DNA from: Sphingomonas sp. PP-CE-1G-424
GTDB taxonomy: Bacteria; Pseudomonadota; Alphaproteobacteria; Sphingomonadales; Sphingomonadaceae
DNA: 64,000 nt
NCBI RefSeq assembly: GCF_004341085.1
Contig: NZ_SLXW01000004.1
Location: 372,001 to 436,000 of the forward strand
Direction of reading: 5' to 3'
Shown here: one piece after another, positions 1 through 9,289 of the stretch
How positions within the stretch are numbered: position 1 is the stretch's first letter
Layout of the letters: the number at the start of each line of letters is the position of its first letter
Made by a program: the position numbers and the translations under genes
The notes under the pieces: model-generated
Databases searched by the model: none
What the model was told of the DNA's origin: nothing
What the model saw: the letters and a program-made list of their open reading frames with translations, nothing else

Positions 1-668
1 CGCGGGATGGCGAGATCGACATGGTCGACCGCACGGAGCAGTTCGCCGACGACCTGGCGGTCAGGCGTGTCGACGGTCTGGACCGCGGTTTCGGGGAGAC
101 CGGCGGCCCTGAGCCCGGTCTGCATGCATGCGACGATCGCAGCGGTCGAACGGCGGCTCTCGGATCCGCCACGCAGGATGATCGCATTACCCGATTTGAC
201 GCAGAGCCCGCTGGCGTCGGCCCCGACATTGGGGCGCGATTCGTAGATCATCGCGATCACGCCGATCGGCACGGCGACGCGGGTGATCTCCAGTCCGTTC
301 GGCCGCGTGAACCGGGCCAGCTCGCGACCGACCGGGTCGGGCAGTTCGGCAATATCGTCGAGCGCCTGCGCCATCGCCTCGATCCGTGGTTCGTCGAGCC
401 GGAGCCGATCGAGGAAAGACTCGGGTTTGCTGTCGGCGACGCTCGCCACGTCCGCGGCATTGGCCTCCAACAGCGTCGGCACGGCATCACGCAGCGCAGC
501 GGCGGCGGCGCGCAGAGCCTGGTTTCGCGCTGCGCCGTCGCTGACGGCAAGGCGGCGCGCCGCGCGTCGCGCGTTATCGCCCAGCCGTCTCACCAGTTCG
601 ACGGCGGGGCCGGGGCCGGGGGCGGGGTCGCTTGCGGCGCGGGCAGGGATCACGTCCATCACGGTCAT
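1..668 (-). CDS. proA: Glutamate-5-semialdehyde dehydrogenase (gamma-glutamyl phosphate reductase), 3' end outside window
   Basis: Read on the minus strand from an ATG at 668, the frame stays open to the window edge for about 222 codons, so the C-terminal part lies outside. The protein shows the ProA N-terminal half: an alanine-rich helical start, then ESFLDRLRLDEPRIEAMA, FTRPNGLEITRVAVPIGV, IAMIYESRPNVGADASGL and NAIILRGGSES, which form the NADPH-binding Rossmann part of the family. ProA reduces gamma-glutamyl phosphate to glutamate semialdehyde in cytosolic proline synthesis. A GGAAAG sequence lies 7 bases before this ATG; a second in-frame ATG at 659 is possible. The catalytic Cys lies in the missing part. 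Confidence 0.93.
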   Translation of the reverse strand, partial: MTVMDVIPARAASDPAPGPGPAVELVRRLGDNARRAARRLAVSDGAARNQALRAAAAALRDAVPTLLEANAADVASVADSKPESFLDRLRLDEPRIEAMAQALDDIAELPDPVGRELARFTRPNGLEITRVAVPIGVIAMIYESRPNVGADASGLCVKSGNAIILRGGSESRRSTAAIVACMQTGLRAAGLPETAVQTVDTPDRQVVGELLRAVDHVDLAIP

Positions 669-775
669 CGACAGTCTTTCCAGTCGGCAGGTTGCGGCAC
701 TCGCCCAGACCCTGCCGACCTCTTACCGTCGCGACTGCCCATGGCGCAATCGCGAGGGCAGTCTCGACGGCCGCG

Positions 776-1072
776 TCAGTCGATGTCGACGGGGTTGGTC
801 ACGATGATCGTCGGCCGTCCCGCGGCGAGATCGCGGGCAGCCAGACTGAAGGCCTTGAAATGGTCGGAGGCCATGTGCTGCTGCACGGCGTCGTCGTCGA
901 CATAGAGCTCGTTGAACACGAAGCGCTGCTCTCCCTCGGCTTCGCGCCACAGCTCGTAGTGCAGAACGCCGGGTTCGGCCCGCGAGGCGGCGACGCAGGT
1001 CTTGGCAGCGGCGATGAAGGCGTCATCCTTGCCCGGCAGCACGGACACCAGCGCGACGATTTTCACGGTCAT
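776..1072 (-). CDS. Putative quinol monooxygenase, ABM domain (YgiN-like)
   Basis: A 98-residue protein consisting of one antibiotic-biosynthesis-monooxygenase (ABM) ferredoxin-like fold: MTVKIVALVSVLPGKDD, then AEPGVLHYELWREAEG and the FVFNELYVDDDAVQQHMASD segment that is typical of YgiN-type dimers, where the H is followed by a helix. Members act without cofactor on quinols or reactive aldehydes or simply as small dimeric stress proteins; the substrate here is unknown. The start is supported by AGGAGAG four bases upstream of the ATG. It lies between proA and the xylan esterase on the same strand, but the gaps (about 107 and 64 bases) do not argue for a functional link. Confidence 0.8.
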   Translation of the reverse strand: MTVKIVALVSVLPGKDDAFIAAAKTCVAASRAEPGVLHYELWREAEGEQRFVFNELYVDDDAVQQHMASDHFKAFSLAARDLAAGRPTIIVTNPVDID

Positions 1073-1136
1073 GTATCTCTCCTGTTTTCGTAGCGTCCGC
1101 CGTGCTCCCGCCGCCGCCGCGACGCAACCGTCTCGT

Positions 1137-3314
1137 TCACGCGCACAGCCCTGCCGGCGGACCGACGGGTGCCGCCACCGAGGGCGGACCTTGCAGCGAA
1201 GGCGAGGCGGTCGGACCGGTGAGGTCCGTGGCGGCGGCGTAATAGGGGTCGGCCTCCGCGTCGGCGAGCGTGACGAAGCGGAATCCCATCGACGTGTATA
1301 GTCTCAGCAGTCTGGGCAGTATGCGTGCGTCGAACGCGCCGACGTGCATCAGCAGCACATAGGGGATGTCGTGGCCCAGTTGTGCCTTGGCGCGCGCGCG
1401 CGATGCGAGCGCCGCGGTGCGCGCCGCCGCGAGATATCCGGTTTCGAGCGTCGTGATCGCCGCCGGATCGCGCTTGGCGGCGCACGCGGCGTAGGGCGGG
1501 TTCCAGTTATAGTCGTCGAAGCTCATCGTGACCGCGGCGACGCGGTAGCCACGCGCCTTCAGCGCGGCGCGGACGGCGTCGCGGTCCGCAAGTGTCTTGC
1601 CTTCGGACAGGAACGGATAGCGGAACCAGTGCCATTCGGTGCCTTTGGCGACACGCTCGAGCGGGGCTTCGTTGCGGACGATATCGGCGACGAACGCGCT
1701 GGCGCCGACCTTCGCCAGATCGCCGTGCGAATAGGTGTGGTTGCCGAGCGGTAGTCCCGCGGCACGCCATGCCGCGATCGCGGCTGCGGCATCCGCCGAA
1801 TTATCCAGCCCGAACCCCGCATTCATGAACCCGAAGGCGGGTGCTCGGGCCGCAGCGAGCGCAGTGGTGATACCGCGGATCACGTCGACCCGTGTCTGTC
1901 CGGGCGCAAGCGGACCGTGGGCCGGGATATCGTCGAAGGTGAGTGCGATTGCCGGGCGCGTATCCGTGGTGCTCTTCAAGGGCACTGGGGCGACGGGAAC
2001 CGGGGCGGCAGGAACCGGGGCGACCGCACCTATTATTTGGCGCGTCGCCTTGTCGAACAGGGTCAATGGAACCGCCTCGCCCATCTTGCGATATCCCGCC
2101 TCGGACGGGTGGAGGTGGTCGCCCGAATCATACGCCGGGGCGAGCCGGTCAGGATGCTCGGGGTCGCGCATGACGCGGTCGAAATCGATCACCGCGTCGA
2201 ACGTGCCGGACGTGCGGATGAAGGTGTTGATCGCCTGGCGGTCGGCTTCGGTGGCGGGGCCGGGGTGGTAATAGTCGTTGCCCCCGAACGGCGTGATCGT
2301 GCTCCCAATCATCTTGATGCCGTGAGCATGCGCGCGCGCGACGAGCTGGGTGTAAGCTCCGGTGACCTGCGCGACGATCGCCGCGTGCTGAGCCGGTGTC
2401 GCGGGGGCTTCTCGGGTGAGCACGCCGAGATCGTTGACCCCTTCGAGCAGGATCGCCCAACGGACTCCGCTGCGCGCGACGACATCGCGGTCGAACCGCG
2501 CCATCAGATTGGGACCGAGCCCGTCGAGCAGGATGCGATTGCCGCCGATCCCGGCATTGACGACGCCGATCCCGCGCGTCGCCGCGGTACCACGGAGGCG
2601 TTCGGCAAGAACGTCGGTCCACCGCGTGTTGTGGTTGGGCTTTACGCCATAGCCGTCGGTGATCGAGTCGCCGATCGCCACGATCGTGCCGGTGTTTGCG
2701 CCTATGGTCGTGGCGCCCGACACTTCGAGATCGGCTAGCGCGTACCAGTGGGTCGTCTGCGTCGCGCCGGTAAACCCCGGATTGGCGACGTGATCGCCGG
2801 CCAGCGTGTAGCTGAACGCTCGGGCGCCGGGGTGGCCGGTCTGCGGGGTCGCGGCCTCGGGCAGATACAGGCTGATGGCAACGTCGGCGCCGGGCGCGAC
2901 CGGCATCGCGACGGGGTCGGAGTAGAGTTCGGCGCCCGCCGGAATGACCGCTCCCGTCTGCCCGGCGAACGTCAACGCCGCGCCGCCGCCGACCTGGGGT
3001 GTGGCGGGCGCGGTCGTTCGGGCGATCCGGGCCGAGCCGATCGCGAGTGGCTGCGTCCCGAACGCGTTCGACAGGCGCACGCGGACCCGGTCTCCGCCTG
3101 CCGATAGCCGGATGATCTGGCGAAGCGTGACGGCGGCGGCGCGATCGGCGGGCAGCGCATTGTCGCCGTCCGCGATCATCTGCGACGATCCCCAGCTGGC
3201 GATCCAGTGCGGGGCGGACACGTGCCGGGTGGAGACGTGGCGGGCGGTATCACGCGCGTCGGCGCTTGCTACCATAAGCACGCCGGCGAGAATTGCGGTT
3301 GCCCAACGGCTCAT
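1137..3314 (-). CDS. Fused SGNH/GDSL esterase and polysaccharide deacetylase (probable acetylxylan esterase)
   Basis: A 725-residue secreted protein with two deacylase modules. A Sec signal (MSRWATAILAGVLMVASADA) is followed by a beta-rich part, then an SGNH hydrolase: GDSITDG with Ser217, the Asn in GVND (about 292-295) and Asp399/His402 in DHLHPS. A Pro/Ala/Val linker (about 431-446) leads to a NodB/CE4-type deacetylase with TFDD (Asp461, Asp462) and the metal histidines His526 and His530 in NHTYSH. The first module is likely a CE-type esterase; removal of acetyl groups from xylan is inferred from the neighbours. The chosen ATG at 3314 overlaps the stop of the xylanase gene by four bases (ATGA), so the two are translationally coupled. 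A GTG further upstream would lie inside the xylanase and is rejected. Confidence 0.85.
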   Translation of the reverse strand: MSRWATAILAGVLMVASADARDTARHVSTRHVSAPHWIASWGSSQMIADGDNALPADRAAAVTLRQIIRLSAGGDRVRVRLSNAFGTQPLAIGSARIARTTAPATPQVGGGAALTFAGQTGAVIPAGAELYSDPVAMPVAPGADVAISLYLPEAATPQTGHPGARAFSYTLAGDHVANPGFTGATQTTHWYALADLEVSGATTIGANTGTIVAIGDSITDGYGVKPNHNTRWTDVLAERLRGTAATRGIGVVNAGIGGNRILLDGLGPNLMARFDRDVVARSGVRWAILLEGVNDLGVLTREAPATPAQHAAIVAQVTGAYTQLVARAHAHGIKMIGSTITPFGGNDYYHPGPATEADRQAINTFIRTSGTFDAVIDFDRVMRDPEHPDRLAPAYDSGDHLHPSEAGYRKMGEAVPLTLFDKATRQIIGAVAPVPAAPVPVAPVPLKSTTDTRPAIALTFDDIPAHGPLAPGQTRVDVIRGITTALAAARAPAFGFMNAGFGLDNSADAAAAIAAWRAAGLPLGNHTYSHGDLAKVGASAFVADIVRNEAPLERVAKGTEWHWFRYPFLSEGKTLADRDAVRAALKARGYRVAAVTMSFDDYNWNPPYAACAAKRDPAAITTLETGYLAAARTAALASRARAKAQLGHDIPYVLLMHVGAFDARILPRLLRLYTSMGFRFVTLADAEADPYYAAATDLTGPTASPSLQGPPSVAAPVGPPAGLCA

Positions 3315-4534
3315 CGATCGATCCTTGCAGTCTTTGCATCGTGGCGAGGCGTGCGGGCAGGCGCTGCTGCGATCGCGCCCGCAATGGCTGCGCGCATCGG
3401 CTTGGCGACGAATGCCGCGTCGTACGGGCAGGGCCGGCGCCGCGCTTTGTCCGCCCTCGGCTCGAACCCTTCGATCCAGCTGTAGCGATCGGTCATCCCC
3501 CACAGCATGATGTCTCGCAGCGAGGGGTAGGCGAGCATCAGGTCGAGATAGCCGCGCGTATAGTCCGCGACCGCGCGATCGCGGACCGCGATATCCGCGG
3601 GCAGCGCGTTATCGCGGACGTCGAGTTCGGTGATGACCAGCTCATAGCCCATCGCCGTCACCGCATCGAGGAAACGTCGCCACTCCCCTTCGAGCACGGC
3701 GATGGTCGCGCGCGTATCGATGCCCTGCGTGACGAGATGCGATTGCACGCCCAGCGCATCGACGGGGATTTTTCGCCGCCTGAAACCCTCGAGCAGCTTG
3801 AGCACGCCGGCGCGGTGATGCGCGTTGCCGGGCTCCCAGCTCATATAGTCGTTGTACACGAGCTGCGCATGAGGCGCCGCGGCGCGCGCGGTGTGGAACG
3901 CGAGATCCAGCGTCGCCTCAGGCCCGCCCAGCGCGCGTGACAATGCGGTCTGGTACAGGCTTCCGTCCGCCGGGGTGACGGCCTCGTTGACGACATCGTA
4001 GCTGCCGATCCGGGACCCGTAACGTTGGCAGACGGTGGTGATGTGCGCGACGAGCATCTGCTCCGCAGCCCGTTGCGGATTTGCACCGAAGTCGTGCGTT
4101 TCCTCCCAGCGAGGCATCCATTTGGGCTGGTGCCACAGGAGATTGTGGCCGCGCACCGGCAGTCCGTTCGCCTCGGCCCAGGCCATCATCGCGTCCATGT
4201 GGGTAAAGTCGAAACTGGTCGCGGTGGGCCGGATCGCCTGCCATTTCATCTGGTTCTCGGGGACCAGAAGTCCGCAATCGCGCTTCAGCAGCGCGGCATA
4301 AGCGGGGTTCGCGAACGAGCCTCGATCGGCGCCTGGGGGGCTCCAACCGAAACAGGATCCCAGTCGCATGCCTTGCGGCGCCGCGATCGACTGAAGCCCG
4401 GTCCCGTCCGTCCTTGGTGCTTTTGAACTTTGGAACGGAACCTTGGCACTGGCGCACGCCGAAACCGCTATTCCGCCGAGCATCGCAAGCCCGCGGCGTC
4501 GCGTGATCTCACCCGACATCTGCCGATTTCTCAT
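3311..4534 (-). CDS. Endo-1,4-beta-xylanase, GH10
   Basis: A 407-residue GH10 enzyme that cuts the xylan backbone with retention. The acid/base Glu184 is in DVVNEAVTP and the nucleophile Glu303 in LVITELDVRD; PENQMKW and the RGHNLLWH segment are also classical GH10 blocks. The N-terminus TRRRGLAMLGGIAVSAC has a twin-arginine-like motif directly before a lipobox (VSAC, Cys27), so the enzyme may be a Tat-exported lipoprotein held on the cell surface or in the periplasm. The ATG at 4534 has GGAAGG about 9 bases upstream. It lies between the GH67 gene (73-base gap) and the fused esterase (4-base overlap), giving a probable operon GH67-GH10-esterase. Confidence 0.93.
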   Translation of the reverse strand: MRNRQMSGEITRRRGLAMLGGIAVSACASAKVPFQSSKAPRTDGTGLQSIAAPQGMRLGSCFGWSPPGADRGSFANPAYAALLKRDCGLLVPENQMKWQAIRPTATSFDFTHMDAMMAWAEANGLPVRGHNLLWHQPKWMPRWEETHDFGANPQRAAEQMLVAHITTVCQRYGSRIGSYDVVNEAVTPADGSLYQTALSRALGGPEATLDLAFHTARAAAPHAQLVYNDYMSWEPGNAHHRAGVLKLLEGFRRRKIPVDALGVQSHLVTQGIDTRATIAVLEGEWRRFLDAVTAMGYELVITELDVRDNALPADIAVRDRAVADYTRGYLDLMLAYPSLRDIMLWGMTDRYSWIEGFEPRADKARRRPCPYDAAFVAKPMRAAIAGAIAAAPARTPRHDAKTARIDR

Positions 4535-4607
4535 GCGTTTGCGCCTTCCTTCGAACGACAAGCCGGGCGGCATGGCTGGGGGCCAAACCTGTGGGATATC
4601 AGGTACA

Positions 4608-6731
4608 TCATTGCGGGTTGCCCGGAGCATAGGGAAAACGCTGCGCCTTGTACCACCCGAGGTCATGCGCGGGCGGCGCGGTACCGGCGGGGAGCGCCCG
4701 ACCGTTGACCGACATCCAATAGGCAAGGCTCGCATCGCGCCACCACTGAGCTTCGCGCTGTTGCACGGCCAGATAGGTGGCGGTCTTTGCCCAGCGCTCG
4801 GCATCGATATCGGGTTTGAGCGCGTCCCATTTGCGGCTCATGTCCGCGACGTAAGAGACGCCTGAGTCGTAATCATGGACCATCTCCGCCCATAATGTCC
4901 GGCCCGACGCCATTCGCCGATCCCAGGTAACATGGTGGAACCACAGCAACGCGCGTTCCGGCGTCGTTGCCGAATCGGCAAGTCGGTGGGCGAGGGCGGG
5001 GGCGTATTGCGCGACCGCGTTGCTGCCGGTGCGGGTGCGGTCGAAGCCGATCCCGGCCTTGTCGGCGCGGTGGTAATAGACCGGGTTCCATTCGGGACGC
5101 TTGAGATCGGCGACCCACGGACCCGGACCGTAATGATGCCCTGTCGCCATCACGTGCGCGAGCCCCAGCGGCGTCATGTAGTCGACCACCGCCTCGCGCG
5201 ATCCCATCATCATCGCGACGACCGGATCGACGATCCTGGGCGAGGGGGCAAAGGTCATCGCCGCCCATTCGCGCGCGACCGGCGCGGCGCCGAGCGTCGG
5301 ATCCCATGCCATCCGACCGAACGCGTACCAGTTCGCCTGGTTGAAGGTGGAGCCCGCCCAGTCTCGGTCGCGGCCGATATTGGCGACCCCTGCCATCCCG
5401 GTGAGCGTGTGACCCTCGACCGAGCCGTCGACGACATCGGCGACGGTCTCGCCCGGCCGTTGCATCGTCTCGCTGCCGAGCGTCTCGGCGAATAGCGGGC
5501 CGAGATACGCAAGATGCGTGGCGAAACCGAGATATTCCTTGGTGATCTGGAATTCGATCATCAGCGGAGTCTTGGGCATCGCGCCGAACAGCGGGTGGAA
5601 CGGCTCGCGCGGCTGGAAGTCGATCGCGCCGTTCTTGACCTGGACGATGACGTTGCTCGCGAACTGGCCGTCGAGCGGCTTGAACTCGGTATAGGCCTGC
5701 TTCGCACGGTCCTCGGGGTCGGTTTCCGCGTAGACGAACGCGCGCCACATCACGATGCCGCCATGCGGGCGCACCGCGGCAGCGAGCATGTTGGCACCGT
5801 CGGCGTGGCTGCGATGATAGTCGCGCGGACCGGGCTGGCCCTCGCTGTTCGCCTTGACCAGGAACCCGCCGAAATCGGGGATGCTGCGGTAGATCTCGTC
5901 GCTCTTCGCCTTCCACCATGCCGCGACCTGGGGATCGAGCGGATCGGCCGTCTTCAGGCCGCCGAGTTCGATCGGGGCCGAAAACCGCGCCGACAGATAC
6001 ACCTTGATCCCGTAGGGGCGGAACACGTCGGCGAGCGCGGCGGCCTTCACAATATATGGCGCGGTGAGGCTGTCAGCCTTCGCGTTGACGTTGTTGAGGA
6101 CGGTGCCGTTGATCCCGATCGACGCGTTGGCACGGGCATAGTCCGTGTAGCGCGGGTCGTGGAAATCGGGGAGCGTCCACCAATCCCACAGCGATGCGCC
6201 GGCATAGCCGCGCTCGACCACGCCATCGAGATTGTCCCAGTGGTTCAGCACACGCAGTTTCACGCGCGGCGTCGAGGTCAGGTCGATCCGGTCCAGGCTG
6301 CCGCCGGTCTGAAGGTGACGCAGCAAGGCGAAGCTGCCGTAAAGCACGCCACGATCGGTGTTGGCGGTGACGAGGAGCACCCGGCGGTTGCCGAGCGTGA
6401 CCTGGCCGACGCGGTACCCCTCGTCGCCAAGCGCTGCGAGCGGAAGATGCAGCGCGGCGACGGCGCGGTCGTCGGCGGTGGCTAGCAGGATGGTCGGCGT
6501 GCTTGTGCCGAACAACGCCGCGCCCCGCCGCAGTTCCTCGGCCGCTGCGCGGAACGTCGGCGTATCGCCGCGCACCTCGATCGTCGGAACGCGGTGCGTA
6601 CTCGTGGTCGCCTGCGTTCGATAGCGAAGCCAGAGGTCGTAACCGTCTTCGGCATAGGCCGTGTCGGTCATACCAATTATTGCCGCAAAAAGCAGCGCGA
6701 ACCTAACGAACGATCGGCTGAGTGCCGTCAT
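4608..6731 (-). CDS. aguA: Alpha-glucuronidase, GH67
   Basis: A 707-residue GH67 protein, the usual length of the family. It removes 4-O-methyl-glucuronic acid from the non-reducing end xylose of xylo-oligosaccharides made by GH10 enzymes, which fits its partner downstream. Visible family blocks are LRVLNHWDNLDGVVERGYAG, SLWDW, GINGTVLNNVNA, GGFLVKANSEGQPGPRDYHR, and the C-terminal WFHHVTWDRRMASG. The N-terminus (about 27 residues ending in TDTAYAEDGYD) is a Sec signal, so the protein is periplasmic. The start at 6731 has GGAGAGG four bases upstream. The gene is divergent from a GH3 gene, with a LacI-type operator at 6785-6798 in the shared control region. Confidence 0.94.
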   Translation of the reverse strand: MTALSRSFVRFALLFAAIIGMTDTAYAEDGYDLWLRYRTQATTSTHRVPTIEVRGDTPTFRAAAEELRRGAALFGTSTPTILLATADDRAVAALHLPLAALGDEGYRVGQVTLGNRRVLLVTANTDRGVLYGSFALLRHLQTGGSLDRIDLTSTPRVKLRVLNHWDNLDGVVERGYAGASLWDWWTLPDFHDPRYTDYARANASIGINGTVLNNVNAKADSLTAPYIVKAAALADVFRPYGIKVYLSARFSAPIELGGLKTADPLDPQVAAWWKAKSDEIYRSIPDFGGFLVKANSEGQPGPRDYHRSHADGANMLAAAVRPHGGIVMWRAFVYAETDPEDRAKQAYTEFKPLDGQFASNVIVQVKNGAIDFQPREPFHPLFGAMPKTPLMIEFQITKEYLGFATHLAYLGPLFAETLGSETMQRPGETVADVVDGSVEGHTLTGMAGVANIGRDRDWAGSTFNQANWYAFGRMAWDPTLGAAPVAREWAAMTFAPSPRIVDPVVAMMMGSREAVVDYMTPLGLAHVMATGHHYGPGPWVADLKRPEWNPVYYHRADKAGIGFDRTRTGSNAVAQYAPALAHRLADSATTPERALLWFHHVTWDRRMASGRTLWAEMVHDYDSGVSYVADMSRKWDALKPDIDAERWAKTATYLAVQQREAQWWRDASLAYWMSVNGRALPAGTAPPAHDLGWYKAQRFPYAPGNPQ

Positions 6732-6758
6732 AATCCTCTCCCGCGGTTCCACGATCGA

Positions 6759-6798
6759 TTGACAGGATCGCGGATGACCAGTCATGGTATCGCTATCA
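6759..6798 (+). promoter_or_regulatory. Promoter toward the GH3 gene with overlapping LacI-type operator
   Basis: TTGACA at 6759-6764 is followed after 18 bases by CATGGT at 6783-6788. The 14-base operator TGGTATCGCTATCA (6785-6798), a CG-centred LacI-family palindrome, covers the -10 element. Its reverse complement is identical to the site at 24377-24390 and close to the one at 23104-23117. Position over the -10 element suggests repression by the LacI regulator at 23276. It probably also affects the divergent GH67 operon. The operator is seen directly; the -10 match is weak and the regulator assignment is inferred. Confidence 0.6.
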
Positions 6799-6847
6799 CG
6801 ACGATGGCTTCGACAGCAATGCCGCGTTTCAGATCGGGAGATGAAGA

Positions 6848-9244
6848 TTGCCGGGCACACCAACTGTTACGATCGCACCGACGCGGCGCGACCTTCTTGG
6901 GTTGCTCGGATCGGTTTCCGTCGGCGGATTGATCCCCGGTATCGCGCAGGCTGCGACTGCGTTGCCGATCTACCGTGACGCGAGTGCGCCGGTCGATCTC
7001 CGGGTTCGCGACCTGATGGCGCGGATGACGCTGGAAGAGAAAGTTGGCCAGACCATTTCGCTCTGGGCGACCAAGGCGGACGTGATGACACCGGGCGGGC
7101 TCGATTTCGATCCGGCGCGCGCGTCGGCGGCGTATCCGGCGGGGTTCGGGCAGGTCACGCGTCCTTCGGACAAGCGCGGGGGGCCGTCGGTTGCTGCGGT
7201 CGCAGGCGGTACCGGTGCGCAGTGGCGCGGGTCCGCCTCGACGATCGCTTTCGTCAACGCGGTTCAGCGCTGGGCACGCGGCACGCGGCTCGGCATCCCG
7301 GTGATCTTCCATGAAGAATCTCTGCACGGCTATATGGCGCCTGACGCGACGATGTTCCCGCAGGCGATCGGCATGGCGGGTACGTTCGACCGCGACCTGA
7401 TGCGGCGCGGGCAGGCGATCATTGGGCGCGAAGTTCGTGCGCATGGCAGCCACCTCTCGCTGTCACCGGTCGTCGACATCGCACGCGATCCGCGCTGGGG
7501 GCGGATAGAGGAGACGTTCGGAGAGGATCCTTATCTGTGCGGCGAGATGGGGGTGGCCGCGGTCGAGGGCTTGCAGGGCGACAGCACGACGCTGGCCCCC
7601 GGCAAGGTCTTCGCCACGCTGAAGCACATGACCGGCCACGGCCAGCCCCAGGCGGGCAACAATATCGGCCCCGCCCCGATCGGCGAACGCGAACTGCGCG
7701 AGAGCTTCTTCCCGCCGTTCCGCGCGGTCGTGACGCGGACCGGGATCGGCGCGGTGATGCCCTCGTATAACGAGATCGACGGCGTACCGAGCCATGCGAA
7801 CCACTGGCTGCTCGGCGAGGTGCTGCGCGGCGAATGGGGATTTTCGGGCGCAATCGTCAGCGATTACGGCGCGATCGAGGAACTCGACACGATCCACCAT
7901 GTCACGCGCGACCTGAACGGAGCGGCGAAGCTCGCCTTGGCTGCTGGGGTAGACAGCGCGTTGCCGGACGGGATCGCGTTTCGGACGTTGCCTGCGCAGG
8001 TGCGGGCGGGGACGGTGCCGATCGCGGCGGTCGATGCGGCGTGCGCGCGGATGCTGGCGTTGAAGTTCCGCGCTGGTTTGTTCGAGCAGTCAGCAGTCGA
8101 TCCCCGCGCCGCCGCTCGCCTGACCGGTAACGCGGAAGCACGCGGCGTCGCGTTGGACGCGGCGCGCAAATCGCTGTGCCTGCTGACCAACGACGGCACG
8201 CTGCCGCTCGCGCCCAAGGGAAAGATCGCGGTGATCGGCCCGAACGCGGCGATCGCGCGGCTCGGCGGCTATTCCGCGCCGCCGCGCCAGACGGTGTCGC
8301 TACTCGACGGCGTTCGGGCGCTCGTGGGTAACGCAGCGACGATCGTCCATGCGCAGGGCGTGTTCATCACGCAGAGCGAGGATCGGTCGCAGGATGCGGT
8401 GCTGCTCGCCGATCCGGCCCGGAACCGCGCGCTGATCGCCGAGGCGGTCGAGGTCGCGCGCGGTGCCGATACGATCATCCTCGCGATCGGCGATACCGAG
8501 CAGACCAGCCGCGAGGGGTTTTCGAAGAACCATCTCGGCGATCGCACGACGCTCGACCTGATCGGCGAACAGAATGCGCTGTTCGATGCGCTGCACGCAC
8601 TGGGCAAGCCGATCGTGGTCGCCGCGATCAACGGGCGTCCGCCGAGCTGGCCCAATGTGATGGCGAAGGCCAACGCGGTGCTCGAATGCTGGTATCCGGG
8701 GCAGGAGGGCGGCACCGCGATGGCCGAGGCGCTGTTCGGGCGGATCAATCCGGGCGCCAAGCTGCCCGTCACCGTGGTCCGCGAAGTCGGGCAGGTGCCG
8801 CTCTATTACAACCGCAAGCCGTCGACCGAGCGCGGTTATCTGTTCGCGGAAACGGCGCCGCTGTTCCCGTTCGGCCACGGCCTCAGCTACACGCGCTTCG
8901 ACGTGAGCGCACCGCGGCTGTCGGCGGCGAAGATCGGCATCGCCGGCAGCGTCGGGGTCGAGGTCGACGTCGCCAATATCGGGCAAAGGGCTGGCGACGA
9001 GGTCGTGCAGATCTACGTCCGCGATCAGGTGTCGTCGGTGGCGCGGCCGGTAATGGAGTTGAAGGGGTTCGAACGCGTAACGCTCTCGCCCGGCGAGCGG
9101 CGGACACTGCGGTTCACGCTGGGGCCGGACGCGTTCGCGCTATGGGACGTCGATATGCGCGAGGTCGTCGAACCCGGCCTGTTCACGATCATGGCCGGAC
9201 CGAGTTCGGCGCAGGTGAAGACCGCGGTCCTCGAGATCGCCTGA
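6848..9244 (+). CDS. Beta-xylosidase/beta-glucosidase, GH3, Tat-exported
   Basis: A 798-residue GH3 enzyme with the N-terminal barrel, the C-terminal alpha/beta sandwich and a terminal fibronectin-III-like domain. The nucleophile is Asp339 in IVSDYGAIEEL; RDPRWGRIEETFGEDPYL and TLKHMTGHGQP are the usual substrate-pocket blocks. It would release xylose from xylo-oligosaccharides, given its locus, though GH3 specificity cannot be read safely from sequence. The start is a TTG at 6848 with GGGAG seven bases upstream; only this start includes the whole twin-arginine signal (TRRDLLGLLGS, cleavage near GIAQAA), so the protein is exported folded. The ATG at 6841 is in another frame. Confidence 0.9.
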   Translation: MPGTPTVTIAPTRRDLLGLLGSVSVGGLIPGIAQAATALPIYRDASAPVDLRVRDLMARMTLEEKVGQTISLWATKADVMTPGGLDFDPARASAAYPAGFGQVTRPSDKRGGPSVAAVAGGTGAQWRGSASTIAFVNAVQRWARGTRLGIPVIFHEESLHGYMAPDATMFPQAIGMAGTFDRDLMRRGQAIIGREVRAHGSHLSLSPVVDIARDPRWGRIEETFGEDPYLCGEMGVAAVEGLQGDSTTLAPGKVFATLKHMTGHGQPQAGNNIGPAPIGERELRESFFPPFRAVVTRTGIGAVMPSYNEIDGVPSHANHWLLGEVLRGEWGFSGAIVSDYGAIEELDTIHHVTRDLNGAAKLALAAGVDSALPDGIAFRTLPAQVRAGTVPIAAVDAACARMLALKFRAGLFEQSAVDPRAAARLTGNAEARGVALDAARKSLCLLTNDGTLPLAPKGKIAVIGPNAAIARLGGYSAPPRQTVSLLDGVRALVGNAATIVHAQGVFITQSEDRSQDAVLLADPARNRALIAEAVEVARGADTIILAIGDTEQTSREGFSKNHLGDRTTLDLIGEQNALFDALHALGKPIVVAAINGRPPSWPNVMAKANAVLECWYPGQEGGTAMAEALFGRINPGAKLPVTVVREVGQVPLYYNRKPSTERGYLFAETAPLFPFGHGLSYTRFDVSAPRLSAAKIGIAGSVGVEVDVANIGQRAGDEVVQIYVRDQVSSVARPVMELKGFERVTLSPGERRTLRFTLGPDAFALWDVDMREVVEPGLFTIMAGPSSAQVKTAVLEIA

Positions 9245-9254
9245 CCCATCGAGC

Positions 9255-9283
9255 GAGGGGGCGCGGGCAGGCCGCGCACCCTC
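9255..9283. terminator. Hairpin between convergent GH3 and M13 peptidase genes
   Basis: Arms of 12 bases at 9255-9266 and 9272-9283 pair with a single mismatch around a 5-base loop. It lies 10 bases after the GH3 stop and 6 bases after the M13 stop on the other strand, so it could end transcripts from both sides. There is no clear T-run on either side. Confidence 0.5.
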
Positions 9284-9289
9284 CGCAGA

